NCBI GenBank assembly: GCA_002369325.1
Contig: DFDU01000064.1
Span: forward strand, 17,910 to 35,365
Direction: 5' to 3'
Length of the DNA stretch: 17,456 bases
From: Lachnospiraceae bacterium UBA3820
GTDB lineage: Bacteria > Bacillota > Clostridia > Lachnospirales > Lachnospiraceae
In this document: positions 6,645 to 13,417 of the stretch, piece by piece
How the letters are laid out: each line of letters starts with the position of its first letter
How positions within the stretch are numbered: position 1 is the stretch's first letter
Notes under the pieces: model-generated
Told to the model about the DNA's origin: nothing
Database searches by the model: none
What the model saw: only the letters and a program-made list of their open reading frames with translations
Made by a program: the position numbers and the translations under genes

Positions 6645-8726
6645 ATGAAGAAAAAAACAGGAGTGTTTTTATTAACATTTATATTATGTTTGTCACTTTT
6701 TGGCTGCGGAAATTCCGATTACGGGGACACAAAAGAAACTAAGCGAAAATTTGCAAATAACAGTTCCGATAAAGTAAAGCTTGAGGAATATTTTGAGGAG
6801 AATTACAACAATTATATGGTTGCCACGGGTCAGGCAAGTGAGCTTATGCTTGTTTATATGGTGGGCTCAAACCTTGAATCGGAAGGAGGTCTTGCTTCTG
6901 CAGATATCGAAGAGATGCAAAAAAGCGGATTTCTGAGTGATAATCTTAAGATACTTATTTGTACAGGTGGTACTAATTATTGGTGGAATGATGATATAGA
7001 CCCTGAGGAGGTTGCTGTATATGAGGTTGTTTCCGGAACCGAGGAAATAAATAAGCTGACTGTTTTAAATGGCGAAAATATGGCTGAGGCCGCTACGCTT
7101 ACAGAGTTCCTTGATTATGCATATACCAATAATAAAGATGCAAATTATTACAGCCTTGTTTTATGGAATCATGGAGGCGGTGCCGTGCTTGGATACGGCG
7201 GAGACGAACGATATGATTATGATTCCCTTTCGGTGACCGAAATGGATGAGGCGTTTACAAATTCGCTTTTTATTTCCGAAGGAAAAAAATTTGAATGGGT
7301 AGGTTTTGATGCCTGTCTTATGGGTATGATAGAAATTGCCGAATTATTCGAACCTTTTTCGAATTATCTTATAGCCTCCGAAGAACTTATTCCGGGAGAC
7401 GGCTGGGATTATACATGTCTTGGCAGTGTTGCAAACGGAACAGATTTTACAGGTCAGGCAGCCGGAAAAGCTATAATAGACCAATATGCAAATTATTATG
7501 ATAATTACAAGTGGGGAAGACCGGAATATACCCTGTCATGTCTTGATTTGGGACAGACACAGGATGTTATGACGAGCTTTGATGCTCTTATATCCGTTAC
7601 GGAAAATGATTTAATAAACGGAGAATATTCGCAAATAGCCAGACAGCGAGGAAATACAAAGGCTTTTGGAATAATTGACGAAGAGCTTTGTTATGATACG
7701 GTAGATTTGTATAATCTGGCTGAAAATATGGCGGAGACTCATTCGGGTGAGGCTACGGCGTTGATAAATTCGCTTGAGAATATGGTTGTATATGAAAGAG
7801 ATAATGTTGTAAACGCACACGGCGTTGCAATATATTTCCCGTATAATAATAAGCTTTATGCGGAAGACTGGGTAAATGAATACAGCCTGTGTGATTTCAG
7901 CGACACATATATGAAGTTTGTTAAGAATTTCACCGAAACATTTTACGGTGCTCCGCTTACCGCGTGGGATCTTGATGATGAGGATGCAACGGTTGAAATC
8001 GCAGAAGGAGAAGCCGGTGAGGTTGTCGGCGATATCGGAAGTCTCGGTAATTTTTCTATACAACTTACTTCAGATCAGGTTGCTAATTTTGCGTGTGCAG
8101 ATCTTCAGATTTGGGAAATAATTGAAAATTACGATGTGGGTGCATACGCCTTCTGGATCGATTCTTCCGATGTGAGTTTGGACGGAAACGGTGTACTTTC
8201 TTCAATGATTGCAAATAAACGATTTGTATTAAGGGATACATCGGGAAATCAGGCTGATTGTTGCGCTTTTGAGATCGAAAGAGGAGACGGTTATGCTATA
8301 TATACCGTAAAGGTTTTCGTTTCATTTAAGGACGACAACGGCGAATATGATATGGACAGATATTTCTGTCCGTATAACATATATATAAGAGTTGATGATG
8401 AAAATCCAAACGGAGTTATTTCGGGAATCTATTCGGCTGAAGAAGAGGAAAGCGGAATTCTTTTGCCGAATAAGAGAAGTGACGCTTTGGAGCAGGATTG
8501 TCTCATTCAGCCGTTTATGTATGGAAGAATTATAAAATTTAATGATGACGGAACAGTGGCACCGGTCGATGATTGGGAACTTTTCTCGGGCCTGTTCTAT
8601 GATTTTAACCTTAACGGTGACCTTTATGTCGATATGGTGGATATTGATCCGGATGTCGAAAAAGTATATATTTACAGCATAGGAGATACACAAGGAAACA
8701 GCTATGTGGTAAATGTTCTTAAATAA
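6645..8726 (+). CDS. Clostripain family (C11) cysteine protease, predicted lipoprotein
   Basis: The start at ATG 6645 has AAGGAG at 6633-6638, six bases upstream, and yields a lipoprotein signal peptide: MKKK, a hydrophobic core and LFGC with Cys21 as the lipidation site. An in-frame GTG at 6597 would add 16 residues without a good ribosome binding site. The mature protein (693 residues in all) should be anchored on the outer face of the membrane. The catalytic pair of family C11 is visible as WNHGGG (His176) and FDACLMG (Cys224), and the early block LVYMVGSNLE is also typical. C11 enzymes usually cleave after Arg or Lys. The last roughly 250 residues are strongly acidic, beta-rich in appearance and not assigned to a domain by me. 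Substrate and role are unknown; a role in sporulation is not implied by adjacency to spoVT alone. Confidence 0.88.
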   Translation: MKKKTGVFLLTFILCLSLFGCGNSDYGDTKETKRKFANNSSDKVKLEEYFEENYNNYMVATGQASELMLVYMVGSNLESEGGLASADIEEMQKSGFLSDNLKILICTGGTNYWWNDDIDPEEVAVYEVVSGTEEINKLTVLNGENMAEAATLTEFLDYAYTNNKDANYYSLVLWNHGGGAVLGYGGDERYDYDSLSVTEMDEAFTNSLFISEGKKFEWVGFDACLMGMIEIAELFEPFSNYLIASEELIPGDGWDYTCLGSVANGTDFTGQAAGKAIIDQYANYYDNYKWGRPEYTLSCLDLGQTQDVMTSFDALISVTENDLINGEYSQIARQRGNTKAFGIIDEELCYDTVDLYNLAENMAETHSGEATALINSLENMVVYERDNVVNAHGVAIYFPYNNKLYAEDWVNEYSLCDFSDTYMKFVKNFTETFYGAPLTAWDLDDEDATVEIAEGEAGEVVGDIGSLGNFSIQLTSDQVANFACADLQIWEIIENYDVGAYAFWIDSSDVSLDGNGVLSSMIANKRFVLRDTSGNQADCCAFEIERGDGYAIYTVKVFVSFKDDNGEYDMDRYFCPYNIYIRVDDENPNGVISGIYSAEEEESGILLPNKRSDALEQDCLIQPFMYGRIIKFNDDGTVAPVDDWELFSGLFYDFNLNGDLYVDMVDIDPDVEKVYIYSIGDTQGNSYVVNVLK

Positions 8727-8729
8727 AAT

Positions 8730-8758
8730 GAATAAAACTCCTTAATTTACAGATAATA
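8730..8758 (+). promoter_or_regulatory. Sigma-G-like promoter of spoVT
   Basis: GAATA (8730-8734) matches the sigma-G -35 pattern GHATR. After 17 bases, GATAATA (8752-8758) matches the -10 pattern CATWHTA at six of seven positions. spoVT is a known forespore sigma-G gene in Bacillus subtilis, so the match is functionally sensible. Inferred only from pattern. Confidence 0.45.
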
Positions 8759-8787
8759 GAAACAGATTAATTTAATAAAGGAGATTT

Positions 8788-9342
8788 ATGAATATGAAAG
8801 CAACAGGTATTATTCGAAGAATAGATGAGCTGGGAAGAATAGTTGTTCCGAAAGAAATCAGAAGAGTTTTAAGGATTCGTGAAGGGGATCCTATAGAGAT
8901 ATTTACGGATAAAGACGGAGAAATCATATTAAAGAAGTATTCTCCTATTGGCGAGCTTTCAAGCTTTGCACAGGAGTATGTTGATGCCGCCGCACAGATA
9001 CTCGGTTGCGGTGTTTGCGTTTGTGACAGGGATCAGATTATAGCAGTTGCAGGTATTCCCAAAAAGGAACTATTGGGAAAGAGCCTACACAAGGAGCTGG
9101 AAGAGGCGATAAATGACCGGGAAGCCATTCTTGCGAAAAAAGGTGAAAAGAAGTTTATAAAGATTCTCGGAAACGGCGAAAATGAGTACTCCGGCGAGAT
9201 AGTTCAAACCATTATCAGTGAGGGAGATGCAATAGGCGCGGTTATATTATTAAGCAGGGATGAGGGCACCGATATAGGTGAAGCAGAACAAAAAGCGGCA
9301 GTGATAGCAGCGAAGTTTTTGGGTAAACAGATGGAGGGTTAA
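8788..9342 (+). CDS. spoVT: Stage V sporulation protein T (AbrB-family regulator)
   Basis: SpoVT is a tetrameric DNA-binding regulator that tunes sigma-G gene expression in the forespore. The N-terminal swapped-hairpin AbrB domain spans about residues 1-50. It opens with KATGIIRRIDELGRIVVPKE and includes IRRVLRIREGDPIEIF, nearly the Bacillus sequence. The rest (about 55-184) fits the C-terminal GAF-like sensor domain. Length 184 compares with 178 in B. subtilis. AAGGAG (8778-8783) lies 4 bases before ATG 8788 and 10 before a second in-frame ATG at 8794; the B. subtilis protein begins at the position of the second, so either could be used. A sigma-G-like promoter lies upstream. No clear terminator follows. 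Confidence 0.93.
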   Translation: MNMKATGIIRRIDELGRIVVPKEIRRVLRIREGDPIEIFTDKDGEIILKKYSPIGELSSFAQEYVDAAAQILGCGVCVCDRDQIIAVAGIPKKELLGKSLHKELEEAINDREAILAKKGEKKFIKILGNGENEYSGEIVQTIISEGDAIGAVILLSRDEGTDIGEAEQKAAVIAAKFLGKQMEG

Positions 9343-9400
9343 AGTACGCCTTCGTTTCGCAATAAATCCACAAAAATAAGTGTTTTTAGTGCCTTAATAC

Positions 9401-9429
9401 TTGACAAATTGCTGCTGACAAGGTATAAA
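9401..9429 (+). promoter_or_regulatory. Strong sigma-A promoter of hup
   Basis: TTGACA (9401-9406) is a perfect -35 and lies 17 bases before TATAAA (9424-9429). The start point near 9436 gives a leader of about 85 bases with short alternative hairpins (see findings). This is the best consensus vegetative promoter in the window. Confidence 0.85.
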
Positions 9430-9519
9430 TATGCGTAGGGCATTTGCAAAAGCATTTGTCACGATTAATATGGGATTGTTAAATGCAATCAACGTTTGTA
9501 TTATAGGAGGAATTTTGAA

Positions 9520-9792
9520 ATGAACAAGAATGAATTAGTTGCAAGCATTGCAGAGAAGACAGGCTTAAAGAAGACTGAGGCTGAGAAGGCACTTAAGGCT
9601 TTCACTGATACAGTTGCTGAGCAGTTAAAGAAAGGTGACAAGATCCAGTTAGTTGGATTTGGTACATTTGAGGTAGCTGAGAGACCTGCAAGAGAAGGAA
9701 GAAATCCTAGAACCGGTGCTACTATGAAGATTGCTGCTTCTAAGGCTCCTAAGTTCAAGGCTGGTAAGGCTTTAAAGGATTCTGTAAACTAA
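9520..9792 (+). CDS. hup: Histone-like DNA-binding protein HU
   Basis: HU is a small dimeric protein that bends and compacts DNA throughout the nucleoid. The 90 residues from MNKNELVASIAEKTG to the end are full length for the family, with the VGFGTFE turn and the DNA-contacting beta-arm segment RPAREGRNPRTG (about 53-64) intact. ATG 9520 is chosen because AGGAGG at 9505-9510 is 9 bases upstream and family proteins begin here; an in-frame upstream extension of 8 residues has no support. Codon use (mostly GCT, AAG and GGT) differs from the AGA/ATA-rich neighbours, as expected for a very highly expressed gene. It has its own strong promoter and terminator, so it is monocistronic. Confidence 0.97.
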   Translation: MNKNELVASIAEKTGLKKTEAEKALKAFTDTVAEQLKKGDKIQLVGFGTFEVAERPAREGRNPRTGATMKIAASKAPKFKAGKALKDSVN

Positions 9793-9813
9793 TTTACAGT
9801 AAATAAAGTGATT

Positions 9814-9848
9814 AAAGGTCATCATGCTTTTGTATGATGACCTTTTTT
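9814..9848 (+). terminator. Intrinsic terminator of hup
   Basis: A perfect 12-bp stem, AAAGGTCATCAT (9814-9825) with ATGATGACCTTT (9834-9845), encloses an 8-base loop. The stem's 3' end runs into a six-T tract (9843-9848). Very strong match to a Rho-independent terminator. Confidence 0.95.
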
Positions 9849-9858
9849 AAATTATTAT
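9830..9858 (+). promoter_or_regulatory. Possible rqcP promoter overlapping the hup terminator
   Basis: TTGTAT (9830-9835) lies in the terminator loop and stem and is followed after 17 bases by TATTAT (9853-9858). Something must start transcription of rqcP after the strong terminator, and only about 37 bases are available before the gene. The -35 match is modest. Confidence 0.35.
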
Positions 9859-9885
9859 CCGTGTTTTGTAAGAGGAGGAAGAAGG

Positions 9886-10125
9886 ATGAGACTTGATAAA
9901 TATTTAAAGGTTTCAAGATTGATAAAAAGAAGAACCGTAGCAAATGAAGCATGTGATGCAGGAAGAGTATCGGTAAATGATAAGGTCGTAAAGGCTTCGT
10001 ATGATGTAAAGGTCGGAGATATAATCGAAATAGCATTCGGAAATAAAACGGTACGAGCTGAAGTAACCATGGTAGCCGAGACCACAAAAAAAGAAGATGC
10101 TAAGGAAATGTATAACATACTTTAA
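9886..10125 (+). CDS. rqcP: S4-domain ribosome quality control protein RqcP (YabO, Hsp15-like)
   Basis: The whole 79-residue protein is one S4 RNA-binding domain. It opens with MRLDKYLKVSRLIKRR, then has DAGRVSVND and the VGDIIEI turn. In B. subtilis the homologue YabO, renamed RqcP, binds stalled 50S subunits and works with RqcH during alanine tailing of incomplete chains. That role is taken from the family. The ATG has a strong GAGGAGG ribosome binding site at 9872-9878, 7 bases upstream. The gene sits at the same place, between HU and yabP, in many clostridia and bacilli. The end of the coding region overlaps the predicted sigma-E-like promoter of yabP. Confidence 0.93.
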   Translation: MRLDKYLKVSRLIKRRTVANEACDAGRVSVNDKVVKASYDVKVGDIIEIAFGNKTVRAEVTMVAETTKKEDAKEMYNIL

Positions 10126-10143
10126 TTTGAAAGGGCATATTAT
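10114..10143 (+). promoter_or_regulatory. Sigma-E-like promoter of yabP-yabQ
   Basis: AACATACT (10114-10121) and CATATTAT (10136-10143) are 14 bases apart and resemble the sigma-E patterns GKCATATT and CATACAMT; the -10 agrees at six of eight positions. The start would fall near 10150, just before the yabP ribosome binding site. A weaker sigma-A alternative, TTTGAA-N16-TATATA, overlaps it. Confidence 0.45.
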
Positions 10144-10175
10144 ATTCTATATAAGTTCCGGGGGTGGAGATTTAT

Positions 10176-10460
10176 ATGGGAGAAAACCAATATGCGAAAA
10201 ATCACAGACTTTCATTGGATAACAGAAAAAAAGCTGTCATATACGGAATAACCGAAGTCGGTTCATTTGATACGGATGAGGTCGTGCTTGTCACGGAAGC
10301 AGGTGTTTTAACCGTAAAAGGCAAGGATTTACATGTTATCAGACTTGAAGTTGATAAAGGAGAGCTTGAGATGGCAGGAACCATCGACAGCATGGTTTAT
10401 TCCGAAAATCATAATGTTAAAAAAACGGCTCTGGGAATATTGGGGAGAATGTTTAAATAA
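10176..10460 (+). CDS. yabP: Sporulation protein YabP
   Basis: YabP is a small sporulation protein of the YabP/YqfC family, needed with YabQ for normal spore development in the mother cell; its biochemical role is not established. The 94-residue protein carries the family pattern HRLSLDNRKKAVIYGITEV, then SFDTDEVVLVT, the KGKDLHV segment and the IDSMVYSE block near residue 75. I start at ATG 10176 because GGGGGTGGAG ends 6 bases before it; the in-frame GTG at 10164 lies inside that Shine-Dalgarno sequence. The stop codon abuts the yabQ ATG with no intervening base, so the two are almost certainly translationally coupled. Confidence 0.92.
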   Translation: MGENQYAKNHRLSLDNRKKAVIYGITEVGSFDTDEVVLVTEAGVLTVKGKDLHVIRLEVDKGELEMAGTIDSMVYSENHNVKKTALGILGRMFK

Positions 10461-10955
10461 ATGACTCAGATAATTCGTTCCCAGGGTGAAATGTTTCTGG
10501 CAAGTCTGATAATGGGAATCGGTATGGGGATTACATATGACGTGCTTCGAAGTATCAGAAAAAATATAAGGCATTCGGATATCTTTGTCGGGTTGGAGGA
10601 TATTATTTTCTGGCTTGCATGGACATGGATATTTTTGGATAATATCTTTCGATATAATGACGGAAGCTTCAGAATCTACATTTTTGTGGTTGCATTTACC
10701 GGATTATTGATTTATAAAAACACTATAAGTAGGGGTGTTTACTTCTTGCTAAACTATATCTTGTGTATTGCCGAAAAATGTGTTGAAAAACCGAAGAAAT
10801 TGTTGAAAAATGGCTTAAAATGGTATAAAATTAACTTATCTATTTTTAGATATTTTAAAAATAATGAGAAGGAAAAGAATGCAAAAAAAGCATTCGGTGA
10901 ATTGGGCAATGAGCACAAGAAGAAGGAGAAAAAAGTCAACAAGAAGACAGTCTAG
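10461..10955 (+). CDS. yabQ: Spore cortex biosynthesis protein YabQ
   Basis: YabQ is a membrane protein needed for cortex formation in B. subtilis; its mechanism is not known to me. Of the 164 residues, the first about 110 hold three to four hydrophobic segments, including MFLASLIMGIGMGITYDVLR near the start, DIIFWLAWTWIFLDN and a pair around IYIFVVAFTGLLIYK. The remainder is a highly basic Lys-rich cytoplasmic tail. It is shorter than the roughly 210 residues of the Bacillus protein. The ATG follows the yabP TAA directly, with a GGGGAG about 13 bases upstream. The 3' end overlaps the divIC frame by tens of bases. Identification rests on hydropathy, position and the N-terminal pattern. Confidence 0.85.
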   Translation: MTQIIRSQGEMFLASLIMGIGMGITYDVLRSIRKNIRHSDIFVGLEDIIFWLAWTWIFLDNIFRYNDGSFRIYIFVVAFTGLLIYKNTISRGVYFLLNYILCIAEKCVEKPKKLLKNGLKWYKINLSIFRYFKNNEKEKNAKKAFGELGNEHKKKEKKVNKKTV

Positions 10956-11220
10956 GGTTATAAGTCTTTTGATTGTAGCTGCTGTTTTATTTGTATGTAC
11001 TATAGCGGCTTTTAAGGTTAAAGAACTTCGTGCTCAGGCCAGGGAGCTTGCCTATGCCGAATCCGTTTTGGAACAGAAGATAGAAGCAGCTAAGCAGGAA
11101 AATGATGTCTTGCTTGCACAGCAGCAATATATGCAGACTAATAAATATATAGAGGATGTGGCAAAGGATAAGCTTGGATTGGTATATCCGGATGAGATAG
11201 TTATTAAGCCACAGGAATAG
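10879..11220 (+). CDS. divIC: Septum formation initiator, DivIC/FtsB-like
   Basis: This is a small bitopic division protein that forms a complex with FtsL and DivIB at the septum. A very basic cytoplasmic N-terminus, including RRRRKKSTRRQSR, precedes a single membrane helix (SLLIVAAVLFVCTIAAF). An extracellular coiled coil rich in Ala, Glu and Gln follows, ending in the family tail EDVAKDKLGLVYPDEIVI. The start is uncertain: ATG 10879 (113 residues, AAGGA 5 bases upstream) is my choice. ATG 10864 lacks a good site, and ATG 10909 (GGTGA 8 bases upstream) would leave a 103-residue protein. All overlap the end of yabQ. A strong terminator follows, closing the rqcP-yabP-yabQ-divIC unit. Confidence 0.9.
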   Translation: MQKKHSVNWAMSTRRRRKKSTRRQSRVISLLIVAAVLFVCTIAAFKVKELRAQARELAYAESVLEQKIEAAKQENDVLLAQQQYMQTNKYIEDVAKDKLGLVYPDEIVIKPQE

Positions 11221-11235
11221 TTGATATGATAATTA

Positions 11236-11267
11236 ACCGCTTCGAGATTTCGGAGCGGTCTTTTTTT
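11236..11267 (+). terminator. Intrinsic terminator after divIC
   Basis: ACCGCTTCG (11236-11244) pairs with CGGAGCGGT (11251-11259) in a 9-bp stem with one wobble pair and a six-base loop. A run of seven T follows at 11261-11267. Strong. Confidence 0.93.
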
Positions 11268-11331
11268 GTCAACAAATAAAATATAAATATTACGGGTTTT
11301 GACAGCGAAAATTATGGTATAAGGATATAAT
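11265..11331 (+). promoter_or_regulatory. Predicted Spo0A-activated promoter of spoIIE
   Basis: A perfect TTGACA (11299-11304) and a perfect TATAAT (11326-11331) are separated by 21 bases, not 17. This long spacer is the known hallmark of the Spo0A-dependent sigma-A promoters spoIIE and spoIIG in B. subtilis. Candidate 0A boxes (consensus TGTCGAA): TGTCAAA on the minus strand over the -35 (forward 11298-11304, six of seven), and the near-palindrome TTTGTCAACAAA (11265-11276), which matches the 10-mer TTTGTCGAAA at 8 of 10 in both orientations. Confidence 0.7.
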
Positions 11332-11425
11332 CTTTAAGCTGATATGGCTTCGGCTTTATTGTACACGATATAAGCATTAAAGGTGTAAAGCCGGATAATA
11401 AATGTGTCGGAGGCATGATGTAGAT

Positions 11426-13417
11426 ATGATATTACGAAATAAGCTTAAAGGTTTTGGATTTGCTGTCATAGCTTTTTTTATTGGAAATGCTTTTGTTTAT
11501 GATATTAATCCGTTTGTAATAGGTTATTTTGCTGCGGTTTGTCTTTCGGGAGAAAATGCATGGCTTTCTTTTGTTGCGGCTGTCGGTGGAATATTTGCAG
11601 GTGGATCTGTATACGAAGCGACACAATATGGGATAATAATGATTGTTATCCTGATAATACTTGGCTTTAGAGATTTTATTAACATAAGAGGAAAAAATAT
11701 TCTTTCGGCACTGATTGTGGGTGGAATAACTGCGGTTGGTGAAATAACTTCGGGATTATTGCCCGGAAATGATTTGGATTATTTTAACATCGGAGTGATG
11801 CTGGCACTTTCATTTGCATCTTCCGTTATATTTTTGAAAGGAATCGAAGGAATAAAAAATGATCCGCTTTGCATAGTTTCGGATAATGAAACGGCTTTCG
11901 GAGTTTTGGCTTTGTTTTCGGCTTTGTTTTACGGGATTCCAATGAGTATAGGAAATATAATTATAGCTCAAAGCTTTTTTATATTTATGATTCTTTTGAC
12001 CTGGTATAAATTCGGGTTTGGAATCGGACTTGTATGGACAGTTATTTCAAGTGCAATTATGGGAGTTAAAGCGGGCAGTACGGCATATCTTCCATCTTTT
12101 TTGATTATAGTATTATCCGTATATGCGTTGCAGATATTTATTGACGGCGGAAGACTCATGCAGGTGGCTTTGTTTTTAATTGTTTATTATGCGGCGGGCT
12201 TTGCACATTATGATATGCTTCTTTCTGATGACGGAATCAAAGCATTATATTCGGCATTGCTTATATTTATGCTTGCACCGGCCAAATTGCTTTTGAGAGT
12301 TGATGAAAAAGCAAGATACTATGACCCGGAAAACTCTCCGGAGTGGGGAAGGCTTGTCGTAAACAGGGTTAATTCCCTGGCAGATGCTTTTAAGAGAATT
12401 GAATATACATTTGCCGGCGAAGCCGGTTCCGGTATAGGTTTTAATGATGTTGGAGGAATAATAGAAAACTTTACAAACAGGCTTAATGATGCGGTACCGA
12501 TGAAAAAGACCGTAGAAGCAGCCATAGTAGAAGAGCTGGCGGCTATGGAGGTACTCGTAAGGAATATTTTGCTTATAAAAAATCAGGATGAAAGATATGA
12601 AGTTTATATAAATGCGAGAGTAAGACGCGGAAGGCTTGTGGCAGCCGATACCGTCAGACGGATTGTAGAGGATAAAATGAAAGTAAGGCTTCTGCTTAAG
12701 GATGAAAGCAGAAATATAGTAAGCAGAAATTATGATATGATATGTCTTATTGAAAAACCGGATTATAATTGCAGGACTGCCGTAAGAAGGCTGAGCAGAT
12801 ATGAGGACGAAATATCCGGTGATAATTTTTATATCGGGGATATATTAAACGGTCAGAAATTACTTCTCATAGCTGATGGAATGGGAAACGGGGAAATGGC
12901 TTCAAAAGACAGTAACAGGCTTATTGACACTCTTGAAGAATTGTTAAATGCCGGTTTTGATAAAGATATTTCAATAAAAATCGTTAATTCATTTCTGGCA
13001 CAGAGGAATAAGGGGGAAAGATTTTCCACGCTGGACATGCTTATAGTCGATTTATATACCGGGTACGGAAGGATTTATAAGCAGGGTGCTGCCACGACAT
13101 TCGTAAAAAGAGGAGAATGGATAGAATATATAAAATCAACGTCCCTGCCGGTTGGTATTACGCCGGATGCCGCCTGTGAAAAATGCATGAAAAAATTTTA
13201 CGCCGATGATATGATAGTTATGGTAAGCGATGGACTTTTGGAAAGTATTATATTTGAAAATAAGGATGATTATATGAAGGAGCTTATGCTTGATAATAAT
13301 ACTCTGGAGCCTGATGAAATGGCTGACGAAATTATTGAAAGTATAAGAGGACTTTCAGGAAACAGACTTAAGGATGATGCGACTGTTATAGTGTGTAAAA
13401 TTGTTAAAAGTTTGTGA
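11426..13417 (+). CDS. spoIIE: Stage II sporulation protein E, PP2C-type serine phosphatase
   Basis: SpoIIE sits at the asymmetric septum and dephosphorylates the anti-anti-sigma factor SpoIIAA, releasing sigma-F in the forespore. About ten hydrophobic segments fill residues 1-290. A cytoplasmic linker, rich in basic and acidic residues, spans about 290-460. The C-terminal PPM/PP2C phosphatase follows with metal-binding Asp484 in ADGMGNG, Asp602 in SDGLLE and Asp650/651 in DDATV. At 663 residues it is well below the 827 of B. subtilis; the linker accounts for much of the shortfall. ATG 11426 is chosen because CGGAGG (11408-11413) precedes it, though the 12-base spacing is long; ATG 11402, in frame, would place that site inside the gene. 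The end overlaps the tilS promoter. Confidence 0.93.
   Translation: MILRNKLKGFGFAVIAFFIGNAFVYDINPFVIGYFAAVCLSGENAWLSFVAAVGGIFAGGSVYEATQYGIIMIVILIILGFRDFINIRGKNILSALIVGGITAVGEITSGLLPGNDLDYFNIGVMLALSFASSVIFLKGIEGIKNDPLCIVSDNETAFGVLALFSALFYGIPMSIGNIIIAQSFFIFMILLTWYKFGFGIGLVWTVISSAIMGVKAGSTAYLPSFLIIVLSVYALQIFIDGGRLMQVALFLIVYYAAGFAHYDMLLSDDGIKALYSALLIFMLAPAKLLLRVDEKARYYDPENSPEWGRLVVNRVNSLADAFKRIEYTFAGEAGSGIGFNDVGGIIENFTNRLNDAVPMKKTVEAAIVEELAAMEVLVRNILLIKNQDERYEVYINARVRRGRLVAADTVRRIVEDKMKVRLLLKDESRNIVSRNYDMICLIEKPDYNCRTAVRRLSRYEDEISGDNFYIGDILNGQKLLLIADGMGNGEMASKDSNRLIDTLEELLNAGFDKDISIKIVNSFLAQRNKGERFSTLDMLIVDLYTGYGRIYKQGAATTFVKRGEWIEYIKSTSLPVGITPDAACEKCMKKFYADDMIVMVSDGLLESIIFENKDDYMKELMLDNNTLEPDEMADEIIESIRGLSGNRLKDDATVIVCKIVKSL

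Noticed and set aside
9371..9393. Weak AAAAA/TTTTT hairpin with a flanking CAC/GTG pair after spoVT, a possible terminator.
   Set aside because: The stem is almost all A-T with a bulge, and no T-run follows it.
9431..9523. A 30-codon open frame in the hup leader whose TGA overlaps the hup ATG (ATGA), suggesting a coupled leader peptide.
   Set aside because: Its ATG lies directly after the -10 box and upstream of the predicted start of transcription. It has no ribosome binding site, and the internal ATG at 9470 has none either.
9812..10118. Two minus-strand open frames across rqcP.
   Set aside because: They lie opposite a clear S4-domain gene and the hup terminator; the translations show no recognisable domain and no ribosome binding site precedes them.
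11268..11425. Searched for a tRNA or small gene between divIC and spoIIE.
   Set aside because: No cloverleaf or coding frame with a ribosome binding site; the stretch is explained by the spoIIE promoter and leader.
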